A DNA stretch of 64,000 nucleotides from Bacteroidota bacterium (GTDB lineage: Bacteria; Bacteroidota; Bacteroidia; Chitinophagales; Chitinophagaceae): contig JAEZAM010000093.1 of the NCBI GenBank assembly GCA_023430465.1, positions 1-64,000 of the forward strand. Reading direction: 5' to 3'. This document shows positions 16,042 to 24,010 of the stretch, one piece after another. The position numbers were made by a program, and so were the translations under genes. The number at the start of each line of letters is the position of its first letter. Position 1 is the first letter of the stretch. Below the pieces are notes generated by a model. The model saw nothing but the letters and a program-made list of their open reading frames with translations, was not told the DNA's origin and searched no databases.

Positions 16042-16244
16042 TACATACAACAGGCGGTTTGGCAATATGGCGAGGCGACGATTATGTTCTCAACTTTTTG
16101 TTTGCTAATCGGTTCAGTTTCAGCCGACGAATAAAGCCGAGTAATAGAATAAACTATGCACCTTTAGGTATAAAGTTAGCAGCGGCTACGGGCTGACGAT
16201 TTTCAAATACCGCCACATCGCCAAGCCGTGAAACGTTGCCTGCA
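16042..16244 (+). repeat. attC-like site 3 (203 bp)
   Basis: TACATACAAC ... GTTGCCTGCA. Inner arms are GGCGGTTTGGCAATATGGCG and CGCCACATCGCCAAGCCG. Inside are three GACGA(A)T-type boxes (GGCGACGATT, CCGACGAATAAAGCC, GCTGACGATT) about 55-75 bp apart. It is very similar to site 5 (17619-17841). Confidence 0.75.
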
Positions 16245-16279
16245 AGCTAGTTCGACCGCCAAACAGATAACCAGAACTA

Positions 16280-16951
16280 ATGATTTCAACAAAAGATTAC
16301 ACCCTACTCCCTGACAGGAGAACGCTGGAGACTATTTGCAAAGCGATTTCTGTCTTAGATGCAATAATTTGCCAGGACTGGCAGTACCGTTATTACTCTT
16401 TCAATTCAAAGTGGGATGTCGGTGAGAAATGCCTGCAAATGCGAAACGGACACGGAGACGAAATGCATGTCTTATTTCGGGAGAACGGAAGCGTGATTAA
16501 CGGCTTTGCACACGAGTATGAGAAGCAAGACAAATCAGCCCTAACGAAAGGTTTGCCCTCAATCTTTCATGAATTTATTTTTGGAGAACCTATAACTTCA
16601 ATCGGAACGACCTTCTGCTTGTGGACAACTGAACCAAAAAACTGGCAGGTAGGAAAGCTTGAAAGTATTGAAGACAATTCAGAAGAGATGCTGAATATAT
16701 TCGACGGACAGCCCCAGACTTATATTGATTGGGCAACGGATTACTATGAAATGGATAATCTGCCATTGAATATAGTATCCAAAATTTACCAGGGGCAACC
16801 ATTGACAAAGAAAATGGTGCTGTCACTTGCTGGAAAGCTTGAAGATTGGGAGCAACTTAAAAAGGATTTAAGCGAAATAGATTATCCATATAGCTTCAGC
16901 GGCAACACAGAAAATAGCGATAAGAAAAGCAAATGGAAATTCTGGGGTTAG
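16280..16951 (+). CDS. cassette 4: unknown protein
   Basis: 223 residues, soluble, with segments SVLDAIICQDWQYRYYSFNS, HVLFRENGSVINGFAHEYEK and LAGKLEDWEQLKKDLSEIDY. It looks like a conserved but unnamed family; no catalytic motif is obvious. The cassette starts GTTGCCTGC (16235) and its own site starts GCAGGCAAC (16959), an exact 9-base complement. Confidence 0.7.
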   Translation: MISTKDYTLLPDRRTLETICKAISVLDAIICQDWQYRYYSFNSKWDVGEKCLQMRNGHGDEMHVLFRENGSVINGFAHEYEKQDKSALTKGLPSIFHEFIFGEPITSIGTTFCLWTTEPKNWQVGKLESIEDNSEEMLNIFDGQPQTYIDWATDYYEMDNLPLNIVSKIYQGQPLTKKMVLSLAGKLEDWEQLKKDLSEIDYPYSFSGNTENSDKKSKWKFWG

Positions 16952-16958
16952 AACGCCA

Positions 16959-17101
16959 GCAGGCAACATGGGTTTTGCGTCATGTGGGCTGACGAACATG
17001 AGCTGAACAAAGGTTTTTCAAAATAGCAGTATATCTTTATCTAGGGTTGGACGTTCAATGAATGCCCACACGAACGCAAAGCCCCGAAACGTTGTGTGCC
17101 G
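16959..17101 (+). repeat. attC-like site 4 (143 bp)
   Basis: GCAGGCAAC ... GTTGTGTGCCG. Inner arms are GGGTTTTGCGTCATGTGGGC and GCCCACACGAACGCAAAGCC, with only a few mismatches. The CTGACGAAC motif follows the left arm. Confidence 0.75.
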
Positions 17102-17153
17102 GTCGACATAATCCCTGATGACAACTCTTTAAAATTGATCGTAGTAAATAAAT

Positions 17154-17588
17154 ATGCCAATTATCAGAAACACCAAGCAAAGTGAAGACAAAGACCTAAA
17201 TCGTTTTTATACTGAGTTGACAAGTGACAATAATGACGTAATTACTAAGACCATCGGAAATAATATGTTGGCCTTTATTGAAATGATTAATCAAACCTTT
17301 GTGGATACACAAATCTGGGGTTTGACATCATTGTATCGTTTGGTTTTACAGACAAAAGACCAATGGGACACAGAATGGTTTGTAATAATTAGTTGTATTG
17401 GAAGTAATGAATATTATTTTGAGTATTTAATGACTGACGACAAAAGACCTTGGGAGAATGCAACCGTTAAAGGAGTTACTCAAAATTTGACGGAAGCAAA
17501 AAAATATTTACTTATTGCAATGAGAGAAAGTTGTGGTTGGGCAGACAACGTCGAATTGCAAAAAAGGCTTAAAGAAAATAATCTTTGA
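17154..17588 (+). CDS. cassette 5: unknown protein
   Basis: 144 residues, soluble and rich in charged residues (FYTELTSDNNDVITKTIGNN, DTEWFVIISCIGSNEYYFEY). No family recognised. The unit starts GTTGTGTGCCG (17091), the exact 11-base complement of CGGCACACAAC that opens its following site, the longest exact match in the array. Confidence 0.65.
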   Translation: MPIIRNTKQSEDKDLNRFYTELTSDNNDVITKTIGNNMLAFIEMINQTFVDTQIWGLTSLYRLVLQTKDQWDTEWFVIISCIGSNEYYFEYLMTDDKRPWENATVKGVTQNLTEAKKYLLIAMRESCGWADNVELQKRLKENNL

Positions 17589-17618
17589 CACCTCATAACT
17601 AACAGACACGAAGAAGAA

Positions 17619-17841
17619 CGGCACACAACAGGGGGCTTGGCTATATGGCTGGGCGACGAATATATTCTCAACTTTTTATTCGCTAAGCAACTTCAGTTTC
17701 AGGCGACGAATAAATCCGAGCAATAGAATAAACAATGCACCTTTAGTTATAAATTTAGCTGCGGTTGCGGGCTGACAATTTTCAAATACCGCCACAACCT
17801 GTCCGCCGAGGCGGATCGCCAATGCTTTAACGTTACCTGCA
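17619..17841 (+). repeat. attC-like site 5 (223 bp)
   Basis: CGGCACACAAC ... GTTACCTGCA, the longest site. It contains GGCGACGAATATATTC, GGCGACGAATAAATCC and GCTGACAATT boxes, plus a CTGTCCGCCGAGGCGGATCG hairpin near the right end that looks like a later addition. Confidence 0.7.
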
Positions 17842-17882
17842 AGCTCGCAGATGTAGCAGCAAAACAACGCGAGAGATACTTT

Positions 17883-18230
17883 ATGGAATTTAAATTGCTA
17901 GTAATCCGCACAAGCGACATTGAAAGACTTTCGGAATTCTATAGTTTGCTTGGTATGACGTTCCGTTATCATATGCATGGTAATTCTCCATATCATTACT
18001 CGACGACAGTTGGTAAGACAGTTTTAGAAATTTATCCATTAGCTAAGACTCAATCAATAATTGACAATAACTTACGACTTGGGTTTAGTCTTGACAACTT
18101 CGAGGACAGCATACAAGGCTTGCGACAAAATGAAGTTGTTTTCGTGAAAGAACCGATGCAAACCGAATTTGGGTTTATGGCAATTATCCAAGATCCTGAT
18201 GGGCGGAAAATTGAATTGTATAAATCGTAA
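17883..18230 (+). CDS. cassette 6: VOC (glyoxalase/bleomycin-resistance fold) protein
   Basis: 115 residues. It starts with the strand-helix pattern KLLVIRTSDIERLSEFYSLL and ends AIIQDPDGRKIELYKS, the DPDGxxxEL signature of VOC enzymes, where the Glu is often a metal ligand. The N-terminal strand has no His at the usual first-ligand position, so it may be a binding or antibiotic-sequestering type rather than a glyoxalase. Cassette 5' end GTTACCTGCA against TGCAGGTAAA at 18306: nine of ten match. Confidence 0.8.
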   Translation: MEFKLLVIRTSDIERLSEFYSLLGMTFRYHMHGNSPYHYSTTVGKTVLEIYPLAKTQSIIDNNLRLGFSLDNFEDSIQGLRQNEVVFVKEPMQTEFGFMAIIQDPDGRKIELYKS

Positions 18231-18305
18231 AAAGGACCGGCACAAATAATTTAAGACAATAACTCGGGCCGCCTGGCTACTTGTAACAGCTTTCTAAAAT
18301 ACGCC

Positions 18306-18504
18306 TGCAGGTAAAATGGGTTTTGCGCACGCGGGCTGACGAATAAAATTCTGCAATGATAATTCTATTCGACTTCGGCTTGGGTCGACAGTAGTTCTGA
18401 TCACCGATATATAGTAATCAACATTTGTAACTTTATTGGGCTGACGTAACCGGGCGACGGTAATTCTAATTCCCCGCCTGCGCAAAGCCCTCACGTTGTA
18501 CGCA
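18306..18504 (+). repeat. attC-like site 6 (199 bp)
   Basis: TGCAGGTAAA ... GTTGTACGCA. The arms GGGTTTTGCGCACGCGGGC and CCCCGCCTGCGCAAAGCCC pair. The interior is related to the surviving half of site 14 (CAACATTTGTA, GTAATTCTAAT). The first box has A in place of the invariant final C, perhaps inactivating it. Confidence 0.7.
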
Positions 18505-18513
18505 ATTTCAACC

Positions 18514-19068
18514 ATGCCTATTTTCGGATATCAAAATACGTTCGCTATCAGTTGTAAGCTACCCGAGTATATAAATCCCAACGAGCAAGTGTTAATCCTA
18601 TGCCACTATCTGGTGGCAGGCGACTTTATAGGAAATGAGGACGAGCCTGATCTCTTGGGCACTTGCGCTGGCGATTTGAAACGGGCTTTGGTTAAATTAT
18701 GCGACCTTCAAGCTGCTGGACATGAAACAATTTTCGATGGACTGAATGACTTAGAGGCACTAGCAATCGTACGAAAAGCTAATCAGTTAGAAGAAGAGTT
18801 CGAACCTAATTTTTTGTATTTGCCGCAACAACCAGAGACCTTCTGGTATGCGCATCAACTCTGGCTTGCTGAATCAACCGATAAAGCGCAAGTCATTGTT
18901 TTTAATTATGCTGGAAGACTCAAAATTATAAAGCAACCTTATTGGGACGAGCCAAAAGAGGTCAAGTCAGTTTTGTCTAAATTTGAGTTAGCTACTCAAG
19001 CATTTACAGACTGTTTACAATATCTGAAATCGTCGTATCCAGACCGCTTGACGTGGTTGCAGCTTTGA
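18514..19068 (+). CDS. cassette 7: unknown protein
   Basis: 184 residues from ATG 18514 (MPIFGYQNTFAISCKLPEYI); an in-frame TTG at 18496 lies inside the core box and is less likely. Soluble; segments include QVLILCHYLVAGDFIGNEDE and WLAESTDKAQVIVFNYAGRL. Not recognised. Cassette start GTTGTACGCA against TGCTTACAAC at 19070: nine of ten in reverse complement. Confidence 0.65.
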   Translation: MPIFGYQNTFAISCKLPEYINPNEQVLILCHYLVAGDFIGNEDEPDLLGTCAGDLKRALVKLCDLQAAGHETIFDGLNDLEALAIVRKANQLEEEFEPNFLYLPQQPETFWYAHQLWLAESTDKAQVIVFNYAGRLKIIKQPYWDEPKEVKSVLSKFELATQAFTDCLQYLKSSYPDRLTWLQL

Positions 19069-19069
19069 C

Positions 19070-19206
19070 TGCTTACAACAGCAGTTTTGTAAAAGCAGGG
19101 CCGAAGAATATGACTTCAGCAAACTACCTTTATCTAACAACAGCAAGTGATTTAAGCGCCACAACATGATAGCCCTGCCTTCACAAAGCTGTTAAACGTT
19201 AGCCGC
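19070..19206 (+). repeat. attC-like site 7 (137 bp)
   Basis: TGCTTACAAC ... GTTAGCCGC. The arms CAGTTTTGTAAAAGCAGGGC and GCCCTGCCTTCACAAAGCTG pair well. The interior lacks the GACGAAT boxes of the long class. Confidence 0.75.
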
Positions 19207-19214
19207 AATTGGAC

Positions 19215-19721
19215 ATGACCAAAGACACTTTCCAAAAAGAAATACAAGAAGCTCTTCCTAAACTGCTGGACATGGCGAGCGAATTGTCATTGAACAAAAT
19301 CTCCGACAATTGCAAATTCATTCTGTCAGAAATCAAAGACAGCGAAGAGAGCTTACATGTGCAAAGAGTTTCGAGAAAAAAGGAGAATGATAAGAAAGCT
19401 CCTGTAACATTTTCGGAAATCATGCCGCCGCTTCTAAACTTCTACGACAATTTGCACGACATCAACTTGCATATTTACAGAGCCGACAGAAATTTGACCG
19501 TTGTTGATATTCGCTATTATCCAAAATCATCTCTTGGCCCAGACTACAGACAGAAAGTTGTCCAAAATCCACCAATGCTTCATTGCAAGATTGCACAGCC
19601 GCCGTGGGTGACAGACAAAAAGGAAAAGTTTGATATTAACTGGGAACACAAGCAATGGTTGATACGCTGGAAACTCTTTTGGATGGGACAAGAACTCAAA
19701 CGCCAAAAGCGGCTAACATAG
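19215..19721 (+). CDS. cassette 8: unknown protein
   Basis: 168 residues from ATG 19215. A mostly helical N-terminal half is followed by DINLHIYRADRNLTVVDIRY and a Trp-rich C-terminus (WEHKQWLIRWKLFWMGQEL). Not recognised. The stop codon TAG lies within the beginning of the attC-like site (GCGGCTAACATAG), so the site supplies the last codons. Cassette start GTTAGCCGC is the exact complement of GCGGCTAAC at 19709. Confidence 0.65.
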   Translation: MTKDTFQKEIQEALPKLLDMASELSLNKISDNCKFILSEIKDSEESLHVQRVSRKKENDKKAPVTFSEIMPPLLNFYDNLHDINLHIYRADRNLTVVDIRYYPKSSLGPDYRQKVVQNPPMLHCKIAQPPWVTDKKEKFDINWEHKQWLIRWKLFWMGQELKRQKRLT

Positions 19722-19910
19722 GTTTTCTGCTATGCTGGCTGACGAATATATACTGCTCGTCCCGTTCGCTCATCATCTGCAGTCTGGGCTGGACGAATAA
19801 AGCCGAGCAACAGAATATACCATCAACTGCATTAACTTTACTCAGCTTCGGTTCCGGGCGGACGAATCACGGAATATCAGCACAGCAGAAAGTCCTGACC
19901 GTTGTAGGCA
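19709..19910 (+). repeat. attC-like site 8 (202 bp)
   Basis: GCGGCTAAC ... GTTGTAGGCA. Arms GGTTTTCTGCTATGCTGGC and CAGCACAGCAGAAAGTCC. Three GACGAAT boxes lie inside (CTGACGAATATATAC, TGGACGAATAAAGCC, CGGACGAATCACGG). It is nearly the same sequence as site 12, showing that a whole site type recurs in the array. Confidence 0.75.
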
Positions 19911-19922
19911 ATGTTTCCGACC

Positions 19923-20486
19923 ATGACTAAGCTTCTATTTGCAATAATCGTATTCGGACTGACAGCATGTCGTCAGACAAAATCTGGGGGCGGCACAGAA
20001 ACTATGGACTTTGACGCTTTTTCTATTGTCACTCCGCAATCGTGGTCAGCAGTCAAAGAAAACAGCGTAGACAGTTACGTTGGCAGCATTTCGATTGATG
20101 ACAAGGATACAATAGGGTTTGATCTGGGTTGGTATTCTAACACCCTTTACGAATACGACCCCACGATTTTAGATAGCAGCATAATTTCAAACATCGACTT
20201 TTCCCTGATTGACACAAACGAAGTTATTTTCGTTAACAAAAGAACGAATGTTGACCCTGACGAGTGTAGAAAAAACAACGTCTTGTGGGACTATATAGAC
20301 GGACGAAAAGCCAAAATTGTTTATCCGCGAAAATCAGGTATCGGAACAACTGGTGTTTATATAGACAGTCTTTGGGTCTCAGGTTCTGGTATTGACCGTT
20401 TCAACTTATATGGTGAAAACTTGAAACCGGAAAACGAATACAGATTATTACAAGCTCTGCGAACGCTAAAGTTTCGAAAGAAATAA
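19923..20486 (+). CDS. cassette 9: small lipoprotein
   Basis: 187 residues from ATG 19923 (ATG 19911 would add MFPT). Leader MTKLLFAIIVFGLTAC with lipobox LTAC, then a polar linker and a mature domain starting around DFDAFSIVTPQSWSAVKENS, a pattern of a small secreted alpha/beta protein. Not recognised. The cassette start GTTGTAGGCA is the exact 10-base complement of TGCCTACAAC at 20490. Export of cassette products is common in known integrons. Confidence 0.7.
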   Translation: MTKLLFAIIVFGLTACRQTKSGGGTETMDFDAFSIVTPQSWSAVKENSVDSYVGSISIDDKDTIGFDLGWYSNTLYEYDPTILDSSIISNIDFSLIDTNEVIFVNKRTNVDPDECRKNNVLWDYIDGRKAKIVYPRKSGIGTTGVYIDSLWVSGSGIDRFNLYGENLKPENEYRLLQALRTLKFRKK

Positions 20487-20489
20487 CAC

Positions 20490-20630
20490 TGCCTACAACA
20501 TGGGGTTTTGCGATATGGCGGGATAGAACATGGGCTGAGCTGTGGGTTCATTGGTCAACTGTTGAACACCTTACCAACCGACATTAGCACGGACTATCGC
20601 CACATCGCAAAGCCCTGGCCGTTAGCGGTA
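20490..20630 (+). repeat. attC-like site 9 (141 bp)
   Basis: TGCCTACAAC ... GTTAGCGGTA. Arms GGGGTTTTGCGATATGGCGG and CTATCGCCACATCGCAAAGC pair well. Confidence 0.75.
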
Positions 20631-20686
20631 ATGCTATGACGACACTGCAAACCCGACCTGACTGCAAGAAACGAACAGACAATTAG

Positions 20687-20986
20687 ATGACCAACTATTT
20701 AGAACTTAAAGGAAAATTTGAAGCACAACTTTCAGCCGACTTGAAATTTGAGTTGTTAGAACTTCATTACGCACCTTATTCTTTTGGTTCGGGTATGACA
20801 GCTTACAGAATTAAAGGACGAGTAGTTAAAATAATCTTTGACGGCAAGGACAACATAATTGAGTTGCTGATTTCAGCCAAACATTTAAAATATCCGAGTT
20901 CAGGTTGGACTACAATTTTTTCTGGAACTCCGACCGACTTTCTTGACAACGGATTAACCGAACTTAAAACATCTTTAGCGTTATGA
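20687..20986 (+). CDS. cassette 10, first gene: unknown small protein
   Basis: 99 residues, soluble, beta-rich (AYRIKGRVVKIIFDGKDNII). Not recognised. Its TGA overlaps the ATG of the next gene (ATGA), so both are translationally coupled inside one cassette, which is less usual than a single gene per cassette. The pair may form a two-protein module. Confidence 0.65.
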   Translation: MTNYLELKGKFEAQLSADLKFELLELHYAPYSFGSGMTAYRIKGRVVKIIFDGKDNIIELLISAKHLKYPSSGWTTIFSGTPTDFLDNGLTELKTSLAL

Positions 20987-21384
20987 CTTGGTTAATCATC
21001 CCTATTCTCATTTTATTGTTTTGGCTTTACCTAAAGTTTAACCGGACAACGAAACATAAAACAATTATCGGTAGACAAGTTCTTATTGAATACTTTGACC
21101 AGAATACAAACTTTGAAACAATTTTTCCGATGACAGGAACTGTTACACAAAAAATAAAAGTTGGTAGCCAAGATTTTTTTGTGGTGCAGTTTGACAACAC
21201 ATTCGTTTATAACAACAGCGACTTTGACAAAATTGTAATTAAGGAAAGACATGCAGGACATTACATCGGTGAAGAAGGAGAAATCCATGTTCATGTTTGC
21301 TTACCTAAAAAAGAACTTACGCAAGACAAATATGAACTGACTGACTTTGACCATGTAGTTTGGGCAACAATTAAAAAGCTGTAA
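20983..21384 (+). CDS. cassette 10, second gene: membrane-anchored small protein
   Basis: 133 residues. One N-terminal membrane segment (MTWLIIPILILLFWLYLKF) is followed by a basic stretch and a beta-rich domain (VGSQDFFVVQFDNTFVYNNS). It overlaps the preceding gene by 4 bp. Cassette start GTTAGCGGTA and site start TACCGCTAAC (21422) match exactly in reverse complement. Function unknown; an immunity or surface role is possible but only from context. Confidence 0.65.
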   Translation: MTWLIIPILILLFWLYLKFNRTTKHKTIIGRQVLIEYFDQNTNFETIFPMTGTVTQKIKVGSQDFFVVQFDNTFVYNNSDFDKIVIKERHAGHYIGEEGEIHVHVCLPKKELTQDKYELTDFDHVVWATIKKL

Positions 21385-21421
21385 ACTTGAAACGAAACAT
21401 CATCGGACAGACAGAAGCACA

Positions 21422-21561
21422 TACCGCTAACATCGGTTTTGCGTCAGGCGGGGTGACGTGCTTCTATTGACAATTTTGTGCATATTTGAAGCGCGGTTCT
21501 TCGTATCAAGTGCAGTGCTAAAAAGCCCGCCCGAACGCAAAGCCGAAAAACGTTAGCTGAA
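21422..21561 (+). repeat. attC-like site 10 (140 bp)
   Basis: TACCGCTAAC ... GTTAGCTGAA. Arms CGGTTTTGCGTCAGGCGGGG and CCCGCCCGAACGCAAAGCCG. Confidence 0.75.
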
Positions 21562-21566
21562 ATGCA

Positions 21567-22106
21567 ATGAAAATACTAACCTTCTCAATCATTTTTGTCA
21601 TTCTAACAAATTGCTGTCTCGCGCAAAAACAGCGGCTAGAAGGTGACGATCCCCGTTATTTGTGCTTAAATGATTCAGTTTCTGAGTTCGTACTCGATTC
21701 AATTAGAGGAAGAGGTGTGGACAGCATCATTACAGTTTTATACGACTATGACAATGGTCGAATGCAAAAAACTAAAAGGATTGTGATGTGGCAGGCAAAG
21801 GGCGTAGGGTACGCCAGTATTATCTTCGGTTGTGACCTCGTCCTTAAAGATTCCGTTTTCAAGTTGGATTTGACGACGGTCTGGGAGTCGATCAACAATA
21901 TGAATGTTGGTCAATTGACAACGCAAATCAAGCCTTACTCATATTCATCTCATGGTATGGGGTATCATGTCACTGTTCGTTTTAGACCATTAGAATTCTA
22001 TTTTTACGTCCGAGATGATCAACGTAAAGAAGCAGGAAAACTAAGGTCAGTAGAGATAGATCCAAGAATCAGAATTGTAAACTGGATCGAGAGGGCACTC
22101 AACTAG
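21567..22106 (+). CDS. cassette 11: secreted unknown protein
   Basis: 179 residues with signal peptide MKILTFSIIFVILTNCCLAQ. The mature domain contains SIITVLYDYDNGRMQKTKRI and MNVGQLTTQIKPYSYSSHGM. Not recognised. The gene begins 6 bp after the preceding core box. Cassette start GTTAGCTGAA is the exact complement of TTCAGCTAAC at 22110. Confidence 0.7.
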   Translation: MKILTFSIIFVILTNCCLAQKQRLEGDDPRYLCLNDSVSEFVLDSIRGRGVDSIITVLYDYDNGRMQKTKRIVMWQAKGVGYASIIFGCDLVLKDSVFKLDLTTVWESINNMNVGQLTTQIKPYSYSSHGMGYHVTVRFRPLEFYFYVRDDQRKEAGKLRSVEIDPRIRIVNWIERALN

Positions 22107-22109
22107 CAC

Positions 22110-22248
22110 TTCAGCTAACAGAGGTTTGGCAAAAGCCGGGGCGTGCTGGCTTCGCCTCGTGAAGTGAAGCGAGCATATTTATAACGGGGCTCAGCCGGAA
22201 GTTTCCAATAGATTGCCGACCTTCGCCAAGCCCCCGCCGTTGGCTGTA
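22110..22248 (+). repeat. attC-like site 11 (139 bp)
   Basis: TTCAGCTAAC ... GTTGGCTGTA. Arms GGTTTGGCAAAAGCCGGGGC and GACCTTCGCCAAGCCCCCGC. A GAA-type hairpin (CTTCGCCTCGTGAAGTGAAG) lies inside the loop. Confidence 0.75.
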
Positions 22249-22293
22249 AGCGTTGTCACACCTTAATAATTGGAGCAAAAAATCGAGACGTAA

Positions 22294-23493
22294 ATGACCA
22301 AGTTAAGAATTTTAAGTGTTGAAGTAAACGGTAATACAATTCCAATATCAGCTCCGGAGTTAAATACTTCAGGTGCCAATTTTTACACAATAATTATCGG
22401 CAATAATGCATCTGGGAAAAGCAGACTTTTGGTTAGTATGTTAAATAGACTTCGACAGGCTAAAAATTTGAGATTGAAATCGAAATCTGAAAATGTTAAA
22501 TTGAAATTGTTTTATCAGGGTATTGAAGAAATCATTGACGACAACAATCACATTTCCTCTATATCGATGGACGAAATTAATTTAATGTCAATATCGAACA
22601 GTTTATTTGATAAATTTCCACACAAAGCAAAGTCCGATAGAAATTATTCTTATATAGGCTCAAGAATGTCGGGTATAAGTACTCACAAAAGAGCGATTGT
22701 AAATGACTTAATGGACATCTTAAGCATTAATTTGAGAGATACCAATTTTGTGAAGAAAGCTAAGCAACTATTTTCATTTCTCAGATTGGAACCGATTATA
22801 AAGATTTCATTGCGATTCTCGTTTATAGCTAGCAGAATTCGTTTTGATGGATTGTTGGAGAATGTTGGTTCGGTGCAAAAACTTAAAGAATATCTAACAG
22901 ATATTTCCAGACAAGGGTTCTATAGGCAACAGTCAAGCGTTCTAGAAAGATATACTGGCGATACAGTTTTTTTAAAAGGATTTCAGAAGTATCTAAAAGA
23001 TAATTTGAAGGAATTTAGAGATAACTCAAAAAGAGAAGCACAATATTTTGAAATAGATCTCAATGACTCTAAAAAAAACGAAACGTTTATTGATGAATAC
23101 ATTTACTTCTCGTTATTAAGAAGACTAAATATTCTTACTTACGATTTTATAAAGCTCAAAAAAGGCAATCTGGAATATGACATTCAAGATTCCAGCACAG
23201 GAGAAATTGGATTGTTAATTACTTTTTTACGAGCCATACCAGAAATGAAGTCTAATTCCATAATATTTATAGACGAACCTGAAATCAGTTTGCATCCAAG
23301 TTGGCAAATGAAATATATCGACCTTTTAAGAAGTTTTATAAGCGGTTATTCTAATTGTCACGTTGTAATTGCTACGCATTCCCATCTTTTACTTTCCGAC
23401 TTAAAGGAAGAATGGAGTTCATCCCAAAGAATATATTTGATCTTTTTGTTATTCAGACTAATAATCCCAGATACTGCTTTGCAGTGGAGGTAA
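22294..23493 (+). CDS. cassette 12a: AAA (ABC-type) ATPase, C-terminus lost by fusion
   Basis: 399 residues as read. Walker A GNNASGKS (about 36-43), a helical insertion of about 250 residues, ABC-like STGEIGLLI, Walker B SIIFIDEPEISLHPSW (about 320) and switch His in IATHSHLLLSDL (about 359). This is the AAA_21/AAA_15-like architecture often found in defence systems with a partner nuclease. After about residue 375 (EEWSSSQ) the frame becomes a shadow of another gene's frame, so the natural C-terminus is probably deleted. Cassette start (GTTGGCTGTA) and final site box (TGCATACAAC) do not pair, supporting a hybrid cassette. Confidence 0.7.
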   Translation: MTKLRILSVEVNGNTIPISAPELNTSGANFYTIIIGNNASGKSRLLVSMLNRLRQAKNLRLKSKSENVKLKLFYQGIEEIIDDNNHISSISMDEINLMSISNSLFDKFPHKAKSDRNYSYIGSRMSGISTHKRAIVNDLMDILSINLRDTNFVKKAKQLFSFLRLEPIIKISLRFSFIASRIRFDGLLENVGSVQKLKEYLTDISRQGFYRQQSSVLERYTGDTVFLKGFQKYLKDNLKEFRDNSKREAQYFEIDLNDSKKNETFIDEYIYFSLLRRLNILTYDFIKLKKGNLEYDIQDSSTGEIGLLITFLRAIPEMKSNSIIFIDEPEISLHPSWQMKYIDLLRSFISGYSNCHVVIATHSHLLLSDLKEEWSSSQRIYLIFLLFRLIIPDTALQWR

Positions 23494-23753
23494 AGAGTAA
23501 GAGATTGTTTACAAAAAAGGTAAACCACCAATTATCTTCACTTGTTAAGTATCGAAATTCCGGAATGATTGCTATGCCTGCTTTACTCATGCGAATTGAT
23601 GAAGTTAATGAAACTGGTGAAGTAGACTTTCTTGTTGTCCCCTCACTAACGACGAAATTATTAATAAGAAGAAAATTCGAATTTAAGCCGGCAACTAAAA
23701 ATGCCATTGACCAATTTATTAATAGGATAAACTTGTGGTGGGACAACCAATAA
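23412..23753 (+). pseudogene. cassette 12b: nuclease-like (DUF4365-type) remnant
   Basis: 114 codons in another frame, starting at ATG 23412, with NIFDLFVIQTNNPRYCFAVE immediately followed by VKSKRL. The D...EVK pattern resembles the PD-(D/E)XK core of DUF4365-like domains; family members have 30-60 more residues before it, so the N-terminus seems missing. It ends just before site 12. It is best read as the 3' part of a different cassette joined to the ATPase cassette by an internal deletion. Confidence 0.55.
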
Positions 23754-23758
23754 CAAAC

Positions 23759-23958
23759 TGCATACAACATGGGGTTTTCTGCTATGCTGGCCGAAGAATA
23801 TATACTCATCGTCCAGTTCGCTGATCATCTGCAGTCCGGCTGGACGAATAAAGGCGAGCAACAGAATATACCATCAACTACATAACTTTACTCAGCAGCG
23901 GTCCTGGCTGATGAATCACAGAATATCAGCACAGCAGAAGCCCTGGCCGTTGCCTGCA
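23759..23958 (+). repeat. attC-like site 12 (200 bp)
   Basis: TGCATACAAC ... GTTGCCTGCA. Long-class site almost identical to site 8 through most of its length, with the same GGACGAATAAAG and GAGCAACAGAATATACCATC segments. Confidence 0.75.
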
Positions 23959-24010
23959 AGTGTATTGGACACACCCTACTAAATGCCAGACTTAAAGACA
24001 TAACGACTAA

